64,000 nt of DNA, taken from contig VZRS01015024.1 of assembly GCA_013398055.1 (NCBI GenBank), forward strand, positions 186,001 to 250,000, written 5' to 3'. This DNA is from Ifrita kowaldi (Eukaryota; Chordata; Aves; Passeriformes; Cinclosomatidae). Made by a program: the position numbers and the translations under genes. Below are positions 52,417 to 64,000 of the stretch, piece after piece (the first letter of the stretch is position 1; each line of letters starts with the position of its first letter). The notes beneath the pieces were generated by a model, which made no database searches, was not told the DNA's origin, and worked only from the letters and a program-made list of their open reading frames with translations.

Positions 52417-55400
52417 GTAAAGATTTAAACTTACCAGGGATGGGTTTGTGGCACAATGTCTGAGCAACTTTTGAGATACAAAGAGGGACTCCCTGGTAAT
52501 TCATGGTGTGATTTGAGACCCCACAATAATCTACCCTGATTTCCAGGGACCTGCAGTCTGGAACCTTCCTGTAACAACAGGCAATTTCTTCCAGACAGGG
52601 AATTGCAGAGAGGGTTGTGTTGCAACTGTTTCCAGAAGTGAGTGGAGAGCCTAGCTGAAGATGTGCAAATATTTCCCTTTAGTTTTCCTGCATTTCCTTG
52701 CACCAAATATAAAAGCTTGGTAGCTGCAGCACTTGGTTAGAGAGTTTCTGTTTTGTTTATTTGATCAAGGATCTCTTGCACTGGTATTTTGGCTGCCAAT
52801 AGAGAGATTTCATAGTTTCCCTTCATTTTAGTTTCTATTTTTCTCATATTTAAATAGTAAGTCTGCAGCAGTGCTCCCTGCCCCCCATCTTCCTAGGCTG
52901 AGTTGTGGGGAGCAGAACTATAACTTTTGTAAAGGGTGTAAAGAGTAGAAATGAGGAAGCTTGTGCTGCTGTCTCTGGAAATACATGTTCTGTGTTGACT
53001 CTAGAATTACCCCTCTCAGCAGCTGCTGAAAATGCCTCTGTTCTTCCCTGGTGCTTCCCAGGTCGCGTTGGATGTATGGTGTAAGGGATAGAACTCTGGT
53101 GCAGATTTAACCCCTCAGCTGGAAATATTCTCATATCCAATATTAGTGCTGGTAGATTTGTTGGTCTGCAGTAGGCACAAGGCCTGACATCTGTAAATAC
53201 AGATGTCTGTGTTTCCTTCTCTTCTTTGATGTATGTGGCTACTTTATGTCTCTCCTCCCTTCCTGGTTGTGGATAGAAATCTGCAGAGCTCTTTCTGAAG
53301 TGCTTCAAAGCCATCATAGACTAGGAATTATTTTGGACCAAGTTTAGAATGGGATTTCATCATTTTAGACAGAATGTCTTAGCTTCCAAGTGAGAGCTAT
53401 CCTTTTGAGTCCCTGAAGGAAACTGAAAAGCAAATGGCATCCCAGTGGTATTATCAGAGTCTCTTTCAGAATATCAATGTCAAACTCTTGCCCTAATCTT
53501 CCTGCCTGTTCTTCTGGGGCTCATCCCAGAGACGAAGCAATAACTGGGTTTTTTTTCTTTGCAACTGTACTGCATTACTAGGAAATTTTATTTAACCTGC
53601 AGGGAGATGAGGTGTGCATGTTTATCAGCTGAACAGAAAAAAATGATGGGAATTTTGCCCTGTGAAGAGCAAGTGGAGGCAGATCAGGAAGAAGAGTCAT
53701 GAAGAAGCAGCAAACAGGGCAAGGTCTGTCTCACAGGTCATCTGTTGCTTTTTCAGCCTCTACAGAGCCCCCTGTGTGTATCCTGCCTGTACCTCCCACC
53801 CAATGAAAGCCAACACAGCACAGATTTGCTGCTCTGTGGCATTTTACATCGCCCCAAGGGGTTAACTGGAAATGGTGATATTCTTTCATGGGAAACTTTT
53901 TGAGTGTATAATTAGACTGCCATAAAATACCAGTGCAATTTAGGTATGCAGCCTTTGGGAGGAAAAATGGTACCAGGCAGATAGTTTTCACATGACTCAA
54001 GGGCTTGAGTTAGGAAGGACAGAAGTGATGGAACACTGTAACTGCATGAACCTTCCTTGGTGAAACCCCTTGCCACCAAGCCATTTGCTGGGATAAGTGA
54101 TGTGCTCCCAAGCAGCTGATGTGGAGCTGACAAACAGTGTTTTATGAGCACATGCATTTATGAAAGAAGAGCATGATGCACTGCACATCATGATTAAACT
54201 GTGCATCCTTGTTTTCCTGAGATTATTGACAGAGTGCTTTTTCAGCAGTCTCCTACTTCCCCAGCCGGACTTCTCTGTGGCATCAGAAACAGGGACTCCA
54301 GAGCAGTGACAGAAGCTCTGCTAAAGGTGCTGCTGATAAGCCAGGGAACTCTTTGCTGTTCACTCCCATGTGTTACAAGCCCATGAGTTGCTTTTACAGA
54401 GAATGGTCCCTTTAAAATTAGAAGAGGCTATGGGGAGATGAGTAAGTTTGCTGCATGTGTTGGAAGGATTAAAGTCTGTTTGGATGGGAGCCATTTTCGT
54501 GTGCCTGTCAGCTGTGGCAATCCAAGGGGTTTCCATTGCAGAAAGGTCACTGCGGGAGCAGACCACTGTGATCAAGCAGAGGAAAGATGGCAATCTTGGG
54601 GATTTTGAGCTTCACAAGGCTCTCAGTCAGCTGAAGTGTGATTCCCGTGCCTCTGATGTTTTTGGCACAAGTGTAGGTCTGTGCTCATGTGCCACAGGTC
54701 TTCACAAAGAAAAGGTTATTAGATTTACACTGACGATTAACAAACCCAAGTGTAATAAAAGAGCAGCATCAGGTGACTTCACTTGACCACTCATCAGATG
54801 ACAAAATGCCACCTGAGGAAAGCTGTACTTTGCATGTTGCCTGCAGTTATTTTCCTGGGGGCAGGAGCTGGCTCTGGAGGCAGCTGTAACCTTTCCAAAC
54901 AATGTATGGGAAGAGAGGAGGCTGCTGGAATGCTGCACTCCAGCTATTTGGCTCCATCTTTCCCATGGTTCCATGAGCTTCCTTAGCAATTTTGCAACAC
55001 TAATCTGTAGAAAATCAAATCAATTAGGATTTATTTGACTTCAAGAGGTGAGGAAGCATATGCCCAGAACATACTCCAGGGAGTCAGTGTGAAAACAGAT
55101 GGTGAGGAATAGGAAGTCTTGGTTAGGAACAGAAAATCTGCTTTTCTTGCCCAATCCTTTCTCCTGTCACTCACCTTTGGTGCACAGTCATGAATATAGA
55201 TTCTCAAATGAGTCATCCTCAAATTCCCTGTTGATACTGAGACACATTTATAAAAGGACACTAAAGTTCCTAGCTAATAGGCAGAGACCGTAAAAGTTCG
55301 GTTTTAAGGTCTTATTATCAAGGTAAATAGCTATAAAAATGAAACGGTGGCTTGACAATCAGTGCCTAGAAATGAGAATGCTGAAAAGTGCTGAGTCAAG

Positions 55401-56912
55401 TTTTGTGTTTTGAGTATAAATGAAGTGGGAAAATTGCTTGGGTGTCAAAGAACTTCCAATAACTTGACATTAAAATTGTGATTTTAAGTGCACAGTAATC
55501 AAAAAACTGGAGGTGATGCTGACACATCAGCTGCACAAACCCATGAACTCATCGGGCAGTCTGCACGTTTTGCTTCAGTTTCTGGGTATACTCTGTTTAT
55601 GTTTGCTATGATGTAACTTCATCGTAGAAGTCACCCTCTTTAGTGACAAAGAAACAAAAATGCATTAGAAGATGGGACTCTGCTGTTGGTGCCTGTGACA
55701 CATCAGGATTTCACTGCTCTTTAGAAAGAGGTTCCATCGAGGGTGTTTCCCTGGTGTTACTGGGTGACACCCTAATGACATGATTTAGCAGCAGCAACAA
55801 AGACAAAAAGAGAAAAAATAATACATAAGCAGCCCGAAACCGCCCAAGTCCTCAAGCGTGAAGCCTGCAAGCAAGGGCTTATTGCCAGCACATGCTTCTG
55901 TCCTCAGCTTTCCCCTTCATGCAGCAGAAAGCACCTGGAATTGTCATGTTCTCTCTGCCCTGCAACTTCCCATCTGAATAATCCTACCCAAACTTCTGAC
56001 TCCCATGCACCCAACAAAGCTTTGGAACTGCAGCTAAGTCAGGTACATTGCTTTACCAGGAAGGGAACTCTGTTGTTTCACAGAGCACATTGTATTTTAA
56101 TTTTTTTAACTCTTAGACTAAAATATTGGATTACAAAAGCTAATAAAGAGGTAGGGAAAATGTCCCACTTTGATTATCACATTTTCAAAGATCTTCATTA
56201 ACTTATTTCATTGCAATGCAAGGGAAATATTACAACCCATTTTATAGGTGAGGAAATTAGGATGCGCCAAACACATCTTGTCACAGCCCTACAACTGGTT
56301 TTCAAAAGCTTCAAGTTACATGGATACTTTCCTCATTCCTATTCTTTTACTCAGTTTTTTGGACTAAATTGCCTTTTTTATTTTCTTTGTAGCAGATTGG
56401 GTGATGTGACTTTTTTCCCCCTCACTGCCTTTCCCTCCTCCCAGAGTAACACTCTATTCATAAAACTACACATGTTCTAGGCAAGGGAAAGAGGAAAATG
56501 GTTAAACTTTACAAATTTTATTTAAGTGAATTGCATTTGCCTTTGTCAGCCAGAATTTTTTTGATGATACCCAAGTAATAAAATCTTACTGACACGTGAG
56601 TAAATAATTTCTGATGTATTCTGTGTATAGAACCTCTGAGCTCTGAAGCTGACATTTGTTATTTAAGTAATAAACAGGAAATGGGCTACAGTCTGCTTTT
56701 GTTTTCCAGTGAAATAAAATACTGCTTTGCTTAGAACCTTTTATCCTCTGTGTTTTCCAGTTGTTTCCAGGTTATTACCAAAAAATAGCAAGGATCCACA
56801 ATCAGCACCTGGTCTCACAGAGCAATTTTTTTCTGAAGCAAACTATTCAGCTAAGATTGGATTGGTACTGACAGGGTGCATTCAAGTTTCGTGTTTTTTC
56901 CTCTTTGTGCAG
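52417..56912 (+). other. FAM13C: FAM13C intron 3
   Basis: A phase-0 intron of 4,496 bases, gtaaag to cctctttgtgcag. Open frames up to 155 codons occur on both strands (for example minus strand 52,850-53,317 and plus strand 54,448-54,786) but show no family resemblance and are treated as chance. No CR1 element is recognisable. Confidence 0.85.
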
Positions 56913-57034
56913 GAGCTGGAGTGTGCATTGCCAGGCCTCTCAGAGTGGCAGGGGAAGGCTGCATCCTCAGCTAATAACTATGCACAGAACGTGGCTTTAA
57001 AGTGCCAGGAAGCAGTCGTGAGATTCCAACCAAG
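56913..57034 (+). CDS. FAM13C: FAM13C, coding exon 4 (122 bases)
   Basis: It encodes 40 codons, starting ELECALPGLSEWQGKAASSA and ending ALKCQEAVVRFQP, plus two bases of a following Arg. The human counterpart ends NNAFKCQETV-RLQPR, so the K-C-Q-E and Q-P-R anchors agree. The acceptor follows a long pyrimidine tract (gttttttcctctttgtgcag); the donor is CCAAG|gtaagc, phase 2. The exon starts at phase 0, matching the end of exon 3. The protein is incomplete: about 146 of roughly 585 residues expected from the human length are in the window, and the coiled-coil C-terminal half lies beyond it. Confidence 0.92.
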
Positions 57035-60000
57035 GTAAGCCTTGGGATAACACAGCACATTTCACTTCTGATTAACTGTAGGAAAGGCTAATTCATTTGC
57101 TGCATTCTGCATAAAATATTCAGACTCCTGGCTCTCGTTGGCACTTGTATTCTATATTTATATGTCTAGGACTGTTTGGAGAAAGAGGAAGGGATAAAGA
57201 TAAGAATGCAAATTTCATCATTCTTTAAACCCCTTACATCTGAAGCAGAAAGAACATCCTCAGTTTAGAAACTTCAGTTCCTCTGTGCCAAGTTTCAAAA
57301 ATACTTCTCCACATCTTTTCTTTTTCCCCCAGTGCTGAATTGCCTCTGTTTCTCAGAGCTGCATTCTCGTTGTGAAATGGGAATGGGAACCTTCGCACCT
57401 GATTATATCAAGGGTATCTATTTATGTGTAGTTTAGACTCTGGGTGCTGTGGCAACTGTGCTTGTTCCAGGGCTGGGAAGGGCACTTGTGTTCGGGTCAG
57501 TCATTAACCAAGTCCTGATGGCAGGTAACTCAGCTGGTGATGAAGTAACTCAGCTCTGGTAAATATTGGAAGTCACAGTTTCTATTCTCATCCTTCACAG
57601 CCATGCAAAAGGCTAAAAAGGGGTTTCAAATCACCCAACTCACCAGTGAAGGTGTGTCCTAAAAAATCTGGGGGCACTGCTTTACAAATATCCCTTGCTC
57701 AGGTGCTGGTTTGGCTCTGCTTTTCTGTGCACAGAGTTTTTGTCAGGTGAGCCAGATCTCTGCTCTTTGTCATCTGTCTTTAGGTGCATGACAGCCTTGG
57801 TGCTCTGTCAGTCTCTCTGGCTCCCTTTGGAGGGTCTGGAGCAGCAGCAGTCCATCCCAGGGATGCTCAGTTGACAGGCAGAGCTCGCTGGCTCCAAGGT
57901 TGGTTTGCAGTCAGGACTGGGACAGCAGTGACAGCTGCCATCCAATGGCACTTTGGTGCTTTATGTGACATGAACTGGTTGCCTTCATCACAGCTTTTAG
58001 GAGGCAACATCGTAAATGGTCTTAATTTGTGCTCTCAAAGGAAGGTTTAGCAGAAGGAAAAGCATTTAATTAGCTCGGCCCTCCAATGCTTGTATGTGCA
58101 GTGGAGACTGCATCTCAGGAAGTGTTCCTAATTAGAAAGCCTGCCTTCTCTTTTTCTGGCATTCCTCATGTGAGGAAAGAATTCCATGGATTTCTTGTGA
58201 AGAGGAGCTCACTGAGTGTGGTATCAGAGAGTCAGACCTCCCCAGTGGCTCAGCTGGTGGCATGTTTGTGTACGGGTAGGTAATAAAATAACTGGTTAAT
58301 TTTGGAAGGAACATGATGAAAACACACGGGCTTTAACGATGAGAACCAGAGGGGGGTGCGCATGAGTAAAACAGCAACCGCAGCAGAGTTCCCCTGTCCA
58401 CTTCAGCAGCTTGGCCTTTCCAGTTTGCCTGGTATTAAACCATTGCTCACTATGCTGTTTTTTCTTGTTTGGCACCACGGTAGCTCCTTAGAAAGCCTGC
58501 TATCCACAGGGGCTAAATCTGTTAAATAAGGAACTTTAAACACAGAGTAAACAAGCAACAGCACATTGTCTCTGGCCTCACGCACACAATGCACACTTTA
58601 TTTATTTCAGCTGTCTTAACTGTCCTTGAAAGGACACTGCCACCACCCAGCTGTGGCAGGGCACTTCCACTTACCTGTGCTGAAGCTCCCAGTTGCAGTC
58701 TGAGGGTCGCTGTGTCCGATGACTCCTCCTGAGGGTCACCACCAGCTGCCCCGTGCCTGTGCTGCGAGGTGGCTTTGGCAGGGCCAGAGGAGAGGAGAGG
58801 AGAGGGGGGCACTGCTGCAGGGGTGCCCCTGGGCAGGCTCTCTCTGCATATCAGATGTGTAGGCAGAGGACAGGAGAAGAAGGATTTATTTCTGTCTCAG
58901 AGGAAGGATCGAGGTTGATTGTTTCTAGTGCAGCCTGTTGTTACTTCTGCCTTAACTTAGTTTCTACAGGGGACTACCCCTCTGCCATTTGTCTCATCGG
59001 GGATTAAAGGTCTAAATACCTCCAAACTCTACAGAGGTTTTAAAGAAATATCTTCTGGTGAGTGTGAGGCAGCTAAAAACCAGATCATTTTAACTTGTCT
59101 AAGTATGGATTAAAGACTGCTGAAATATGAAGAACCTTTCAGTAAAATTCCTGTTAAGCAGAGAAATCTAAGTTTAGTCTATTCTAACGAGGGATGCTCA
59201 TGAATAGATGTGTGACAGAGAACACAACAGGCCATGTAAGAGCAACAATCCGCAAAAATATGACTTAGAAGTGTGGATTGTTTCTTTGAGGGGGTACTTT
59301 CATTTTGTGGTAACCATTGAAACAATAAAGGAAAGATTTTGTGGGATTTGAGGAAAATGGAAGAATAGACTTGGTGAGGAGATTTGCAGTCAGAAGAATG
59401 AGGGAATAGTGTCTTGTTTTTGGCTAAGCTGTACCTGCCCTGCGAAGCAAGGATTTCTGTCTCAAGAGGTGTTTATCATGTATCAGCATCAATTTAGTAG
59501 ATGAAACGTAATCTGCATGGAAGGAAACATTTACATTTTATTTCCAGAACATGAATTTCTAATACTATTGCCAGGGATTACACTGAATACTGCTCTGGTC
59601 ATTGTGTGTAGCTGGGTTTGGATGGCAGTGCAGTATAATCTGCACCTTTGGTAGATAAAAGTTATATGCAGGTCCTGGGAACAAACTAAGGAATTGCCTT
59701 TTTTGAAACAGGGACTAGAAAAGCCCGTATGGGACAATACACATGATTACAAACAGCTGCTCCTGCCAATTGCCTTCTCAAAGGCAATCAGCTAAACTGG
59801 GGTGGGCTGCAGGCTGTGTGCAGTCACCTGAGCAGAGCCTGGTGCTTTCCTCAGACGCCTGTTACAGAGAGAGGAGGCTGAAACCAGGCACTCCTGGCAG
59901 TGGGAAGGTCAGTGCTTCAGAGAAGGCTGCATTTCAAGCCAGTGTGGAATTCAGCACTATGCTATGGGGTGAAGTATTCTGCCAAAGAAAAATTCCTGCA

Positions 60001-60049
60001 AGTTCCCCATCTTCACCACTCCCGAAATAAATTGGGAATGAAGTGGTTT

Positions 60050-60109
60050 CCTTTAACAGGACTTATCTGGTCCCAGGGTTGGTCCCTATTCTGTGATTCT
60101 GTAATTCTG
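60050..60109 (+). mobile_element. CR1 LINE 3' tail, plus strand
   Basis: The sequence ends in attctgtgattctgtaattctg (60,088-60,109), the attctRtg-type octamer repeat that closes avian CR1 elements, preceded by tcccagggttggtccct, which resembles the CR1 stretch before the tail. Only the last ~60 bases are recognisable; the 5' side fades into unique DNA. Confidence 0.6.
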
Positions 60110-61703
60110 CTTTTGGCAGAGGCTGCAAGGTGGTAGTTGTTGTCAGACCTACAATTGCTCTGCAGGAGAAGTGGAAATGCTGGTAGCCCTGGATCTTGGG
60201 GTCAGCCAGAGTCTCCCGAGGTTTCTGTGCATCCCTGAGGGGAGGCCAAGCTCTGGCAAGGCTTTCAGTATTTAAGTTTGCAAGGCAAGTATCTTTTGAG
60301 AGCGTGGCTCAGGTGAGAACTCTTGCGGTTTCCAAGCTTTCTGCTGAACAGCTACAACTCAGGGATGAGTGGGAGTAGCAGGGAAGCTGCAGACGTGCTG
60401 AAGTCCCCCGGCATGGGTGAGGCAGAGCCTGAGAGGCTGCATTTCCTCACCACACAGGCAGCCAGGTGAGCAGGGAGAAAGCTGGGAAAAGATCGACTGG
60501 TTCCTAAGGACAGTTTCTTCAGAAATGTTGGTATTACAAACGGGTGTTTATGGTTCCAGTGTTACTTGTGTCAAGGCGTGGAAAAGTCTCTGACCAAGCT
60601 TTTGGGTTGAAATGCAATTAAAGAAAAAAAAAGCAAAAGGGGGGATGGGGGGAGGATAGAGGAGCAAGAGAAGAGCAGCTCTTGCTGCAGCCCCAGTAAG
60701 GACTGTGCCTGCTGAGTACGAGAGCTGCTCGTAGTAAGAATAACAAGTGCTGGCTGGGTTACGTAAGGGCTGGGGCTGATGAGACAGGCACTGCTACACT
60801 GGCTCTCTGCCTGACGTCCTATTCCAGCATTCAGGGACTGCCCAGGGAGTACCCTTGGGCCCTTCAAGGTGGATTTTTCATTTGTTGCAGGTGTGCACTT
60901 TATGTTCACCCCAAAGCCCATTGCAGTTCTACATTGCTTTCTGAGGAGTCAGAGGTGTGCTTTTGAAGCATCCACCTGCAGCCATGTACTGAGGTGTTTG
61001 GAGTTCATTATGCTTTTTGCCATTTGGGAAGGTCTCAGAAAGGAGCCTTCTGTTTTCCTGGTGCTGAGATGTGCTGGTTGTGGGCTCTGCCTTTCTGCAA
61101 ACTCATGTGGTGTAACTCTGGACAGGCTGAATCATTTCTGGCAGGGAACTGAGACTGCCATTTATGAGCTGTTAACCTTCTAGGTCACCCTCACGGTGGG
61201 AAGGGTGGAGCTGACTCCTGGACTGGGCACGTGGGAGGAGTATTGGGCCAGGATAGACTGAGGGTGAATCTGGAAAAGGAGTTTCATCCCATACAATAGT
61301 GTGAGGTTGATGGGCAGGACCTATCCTGGCATCAGCAATGCCAAGGCACTGAGCACGTGTGGCATTGTGGTGCACGAGCACATAAATTGCCTGGGGATGG
61401 GGTTAGTGTGATCAGAGCTGGACTGGAGTGAGATTTGCAAATTGCAGAATGCAGTGCTCCTTTCTGGGCTTCGCATAGGAAATCGGATGTGAATTTGCTT
61501 AGGTTATCTTCAAACATTTTTCCTAGCTTTTAAAATTATGTGGTTTTATTTGCATTTTGTGCAAGTTTAAAAGTGGTGTTGTGCATAATTCAAAAATTCA
61601 TGTGTCCTGGTCTGTTTTTTAAACAGCACAGTGCTCATGCAAATTGATCTCCCCCTTGAAGTCTGGTAGGAGCTCTGTTATGAAAATTAGTACTTAGATT
61701 TTT

Positions 61704-61705
<2 letters not shown>

Positions 61706-61777
<72 letters not shown>
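61706..61777. repeat. 72-base poly-T run in FAM13C intron 4
   Basis: Uninterrupted T for 72 bases, preceded by ttttc. It is far longer than other homopolymers in the window except the 31-base run at 205. It could be the poly-A tail of a minus-strand retroposed copy, an expanded homopolymer, or a sequencing artefact. The length should not be trusted as given. Confidence 0.9.
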
Positions 61778-61778
<1 letters not shown>

Positions 61779-64000
61779 TTATGTCCACAAGCCTCAAATG
61801 TTCTTGTTACTTATTGCATCTTTGCCATCTCTGTCATGGAGAAAAGGATAATTCTGCCAAAGCCAGAGTCTATAAAGGAGGGTGAGAGACATATATTTGA
61901 GTAGTAGCCACAGAGAGAATTTAATTTTCATTATTTTACAGGATGTAAATTATACAAAATAAGGGTGCCTGCAATTATTCAAAATTTCAGCTAAGGCCTG
62001 AAATAATTTTAATGTACTCAGCACAGATGGAAAATTAGGGCTTGTTCCTGCTGCTTTTGAAGTTAATGGATATTTTGTGATTGACTTTTAATGAGAGTAG
62101 GATCCAAACCATAGTTATTAAATTGTAAGCCCTGTGTTGCCTGGTGACAATCAGAAAACCTGCATTTGCCTAGCAGAACAATTAATCTTGGTGAAAATGA
62201 AAAAGCACACCCCAAAACTCTTTGAATAGAGTAAGATCAGCTCAGCATACATGAGACTGAAAATGTAAATGCTTGTCACACAGAAATACGAAAATGATTA
62301 CTCACCTTAATGATTTCAGTATCTCCAGAACCCAAAGAATGCAGAAAGAAGAGCATCTTACTCCAGTGTTTTTAGTGTGAAAGGAACAGTAAAATGGAAG
62401 ATTAAATGCATCCCTAAAACAGCAGGCAAAAACATCAACCTGAATGAGAGAGAGGTGGTACTTCATGGCTGCTGTAAACCTTTGAGTGCAAGACTCGTGA
62501 GTGATACAGCTGTGAAAGATGTAGAACTTAGTACAGTTCCTGTATAAAGTGCTGCTAGCATTTGCTGTTTCTTTTTGTCTTTTTACAAAATTTGGTTTGT
62601 TTTTATTTTATTAAGGAGAGTTCCTATTTGCTGTGTTGTGCACCCTGGAAGGTGTCATCCAAACGAATACCAGAGGTGTACAAATCTGACACGTGTTGTT
62701 TTCATCCTTTCCTTCACATCTAGCTCCAGCTCAATGCAATAAATCACCCTAAATATTTTTTCTACATTAGTGAATTAGTTCTTCAGCTGTTTGTAGTGTT
62801 GCAGCTGCCTCCTTACATGCTATTAAACCAAACTACAAATGTTTCACTCTTTCCTATTAAATTAGTCCTTTTGCTGTTCTCATGACTCATTTCTGTTCCT
62901 ATGTGAATTGCACATCTTGGATCCTGTTTGGAGCCAAGTTGTCGTTCACCCTGGTGTAGTTGTGTCTGGTTTGCTAAGAAGAGTGGCATAGCCATCATTT
63001 CAGTCTTTAAATGCCTCATAAATCCAGGAAGAACTACAAAAAACACCTGTGCATCTGTCTGTACTGGTTTTGAGGTCTCTAGAGGCTTTTACAGCTATTT
63101 GTTTTTGCTGGGATGACTCTGAGCCTGGTAAAATATGAATTATTTTGTGCAGAGGAATCTGGGTTTTGTGTTGGGTTTGATCACGTCTCTGAGTGAGTCT
63201 CCAGGGCCCAGCAAACATCACCACCTTTTCAGCACTGAGAAATCTCATTCTCTGAGACAGGTGCAGTTTTCTTGCTTCCCCTGAGTCGAGAGTCAGCTTG
63301 TGGCACACCCATGTCAGGCTCTGACATCTCGTGTGGAAAGCCTCAGCTCGTTTTGGGGAAGGACAGAGCAGTGGTGGGAGGCTGTGGAGGTTGCTGACAT
63401 AATCTGGGGGAAGCTGTTTTTAGACTTCAGTTTCATTCCTTGGTGTAGTGAATTAGCAACTAACGCTGATGCTGGGAGCTGTGTGGGGCCACATCTGCTT
63501 GGATGGGGCCCAGCTCCTTGGTGGCCACAGTCAGAGGGAAGAGATTTGCCCCTTACTCATCCAGAGCCTTCCTTTCATCTTCCCACGTGGAGAAGCAGCA
63601 GAATACACCTTGGTTTTCTCTCAGAATACACTGAGAGAAATCTGTGGACATCCCTGATGGCAGCAAAGTGACACTCGCTAGAAAATGGGGACTTCTCTCT
63701 TACAGGATTTCCAGGCACCTGGGGCGCTTCTGAAACTTGTAAAAGCAGAAAGATGAAGATTGGGAGCCTGAAATGCCATCAAATTGAAATATGGAAAGAT
63801 TTATTCTTTATGGCTGTGATATGGGAAAACTCTTGTTCCTGCTTTAAAGCACATGGGACACATTGTGCTTAGATTTAAGCTTGTTTGAGCTTTTTCTTGG
63901 CTTTAACCCTGTTAGCTCACCAAGACACTGGTCATGCATCTGTAGAACTTTTTGATATGACAGAGTGAGCCCAGATATTAATGACATAGTTTCCAGGACT

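Larger units (their letters stand above)
57035..64000 (+). other. FAM13C: FAM13C intron 4 (runs off the window)
   Basis: At least 6,966 bases follow the exon 4 donor. I searched for the next expected segment (the phase-2 continuation after QPR, human-like IDQRTAISPKDAF) and did not find it, so the next exon is probably beyond the right edge. The stretch contains a probable CR1 tail near 60.1 kb, a GC-rich (GGAGA)n patch near 58.79 kb and a 72-base poly-T at 61.7 kb. Confidence 0.75.

Noticed and set aside
52850..53317. 155-codon minus-strand frame in FAM13C intron 3
   Set aside because: Antisense within an intron, no recognisable protein and no exon-like boundaries.
54448..54786. 112-codon plus-strand frame between FAM13C exons 3 and 4
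   Set aside because: Not similar to FAM13C, no splice sites that keep the FAM13C frame, and exon 3 joins exon 4 perfectly without it.
62314..62360. Segment tttcag|tatctccagaacccaaag considered as FAM13C exon 5
   Set aside because: Slight resemblance to the human ISPKDAF region, but the frame and the following residues do not fit and no clean donor follows.
1..64000. CRISPR array, prokaryotic operon, tRNA/rRNA gene, intact retrovirus
   Set aside because: No regularly spaced identical repeats, no ribosome-binding-site organised gene runs, no recognisable tRNA boxes and no retroviral polymerase or capsid frames. The window is vertebrate nuclear DNA.

Overview
This is a 64 kb piece of vertebrate nuclear DNA, most likely from a bird and possibly a songbird. 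The evidence is a few decayed CR1-type LINE ends (one keeping the attctgtgattctg tail), the absence of recognisable Alu, L1 or B1/B2 elements, low overall repeat content, and short coding exons in long introns with GT/AG boundaries. No prokaryotic or viral gene organisation is visible. There is no operon, CRISPR array or tRNA/rRNA gene. Almost all open frames in the window are chance frames in non-coding DNA.

Layout. Positions 1 to about 45,200 hold no protein-coding exon that I can support. They contain AT-rich intergenic or far-upstream DNA, scattered CR1 fragments, a degenerate TGACC-rich minisatellite with two DR1-type nuclear-receptor motifs (6.8-7.04 kb), two copies of an unidentified dispersed repeat (14.8 and 16.1 kb), and a near-identical 1,253-base direct duplication (24.41-26.92 kb). 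The two copies of that duplication are separated by a single N, so it is most probably an assembly artefact that joined two haplotypes.

From about 45.2 kb to the right edge lies the 5' part of one recognisable gene, FAM13C, on the + strand. A TATA-like element (45,234) lies upstream of a leader with a 44-codon upstream ORF. Four coding exons follow: 45,490-45,551 (start codon), 50,484-50,540, 52,218-52,416 and 56,913-57,034. Together they give about the first 146 residues of the protein. Splice phases (2, 2, 0, 2) agree across all junctions, and the predicted protein follows human FAM13C, as I remember it, almost exon by exon. The rest of the gene must lie beyond position 64,000.

The best observations are the four-exon reconstruction itself, the start exon whose coding sequence mimics a splice acceptor, an in-frame skippable 57-base exon, a conserved KEN tripeptide, the upstream ORF, the false-duplication signature around the N, and the nuclear-receptor half-site cluster. 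I found no convincing sign of a new multi-gene system.
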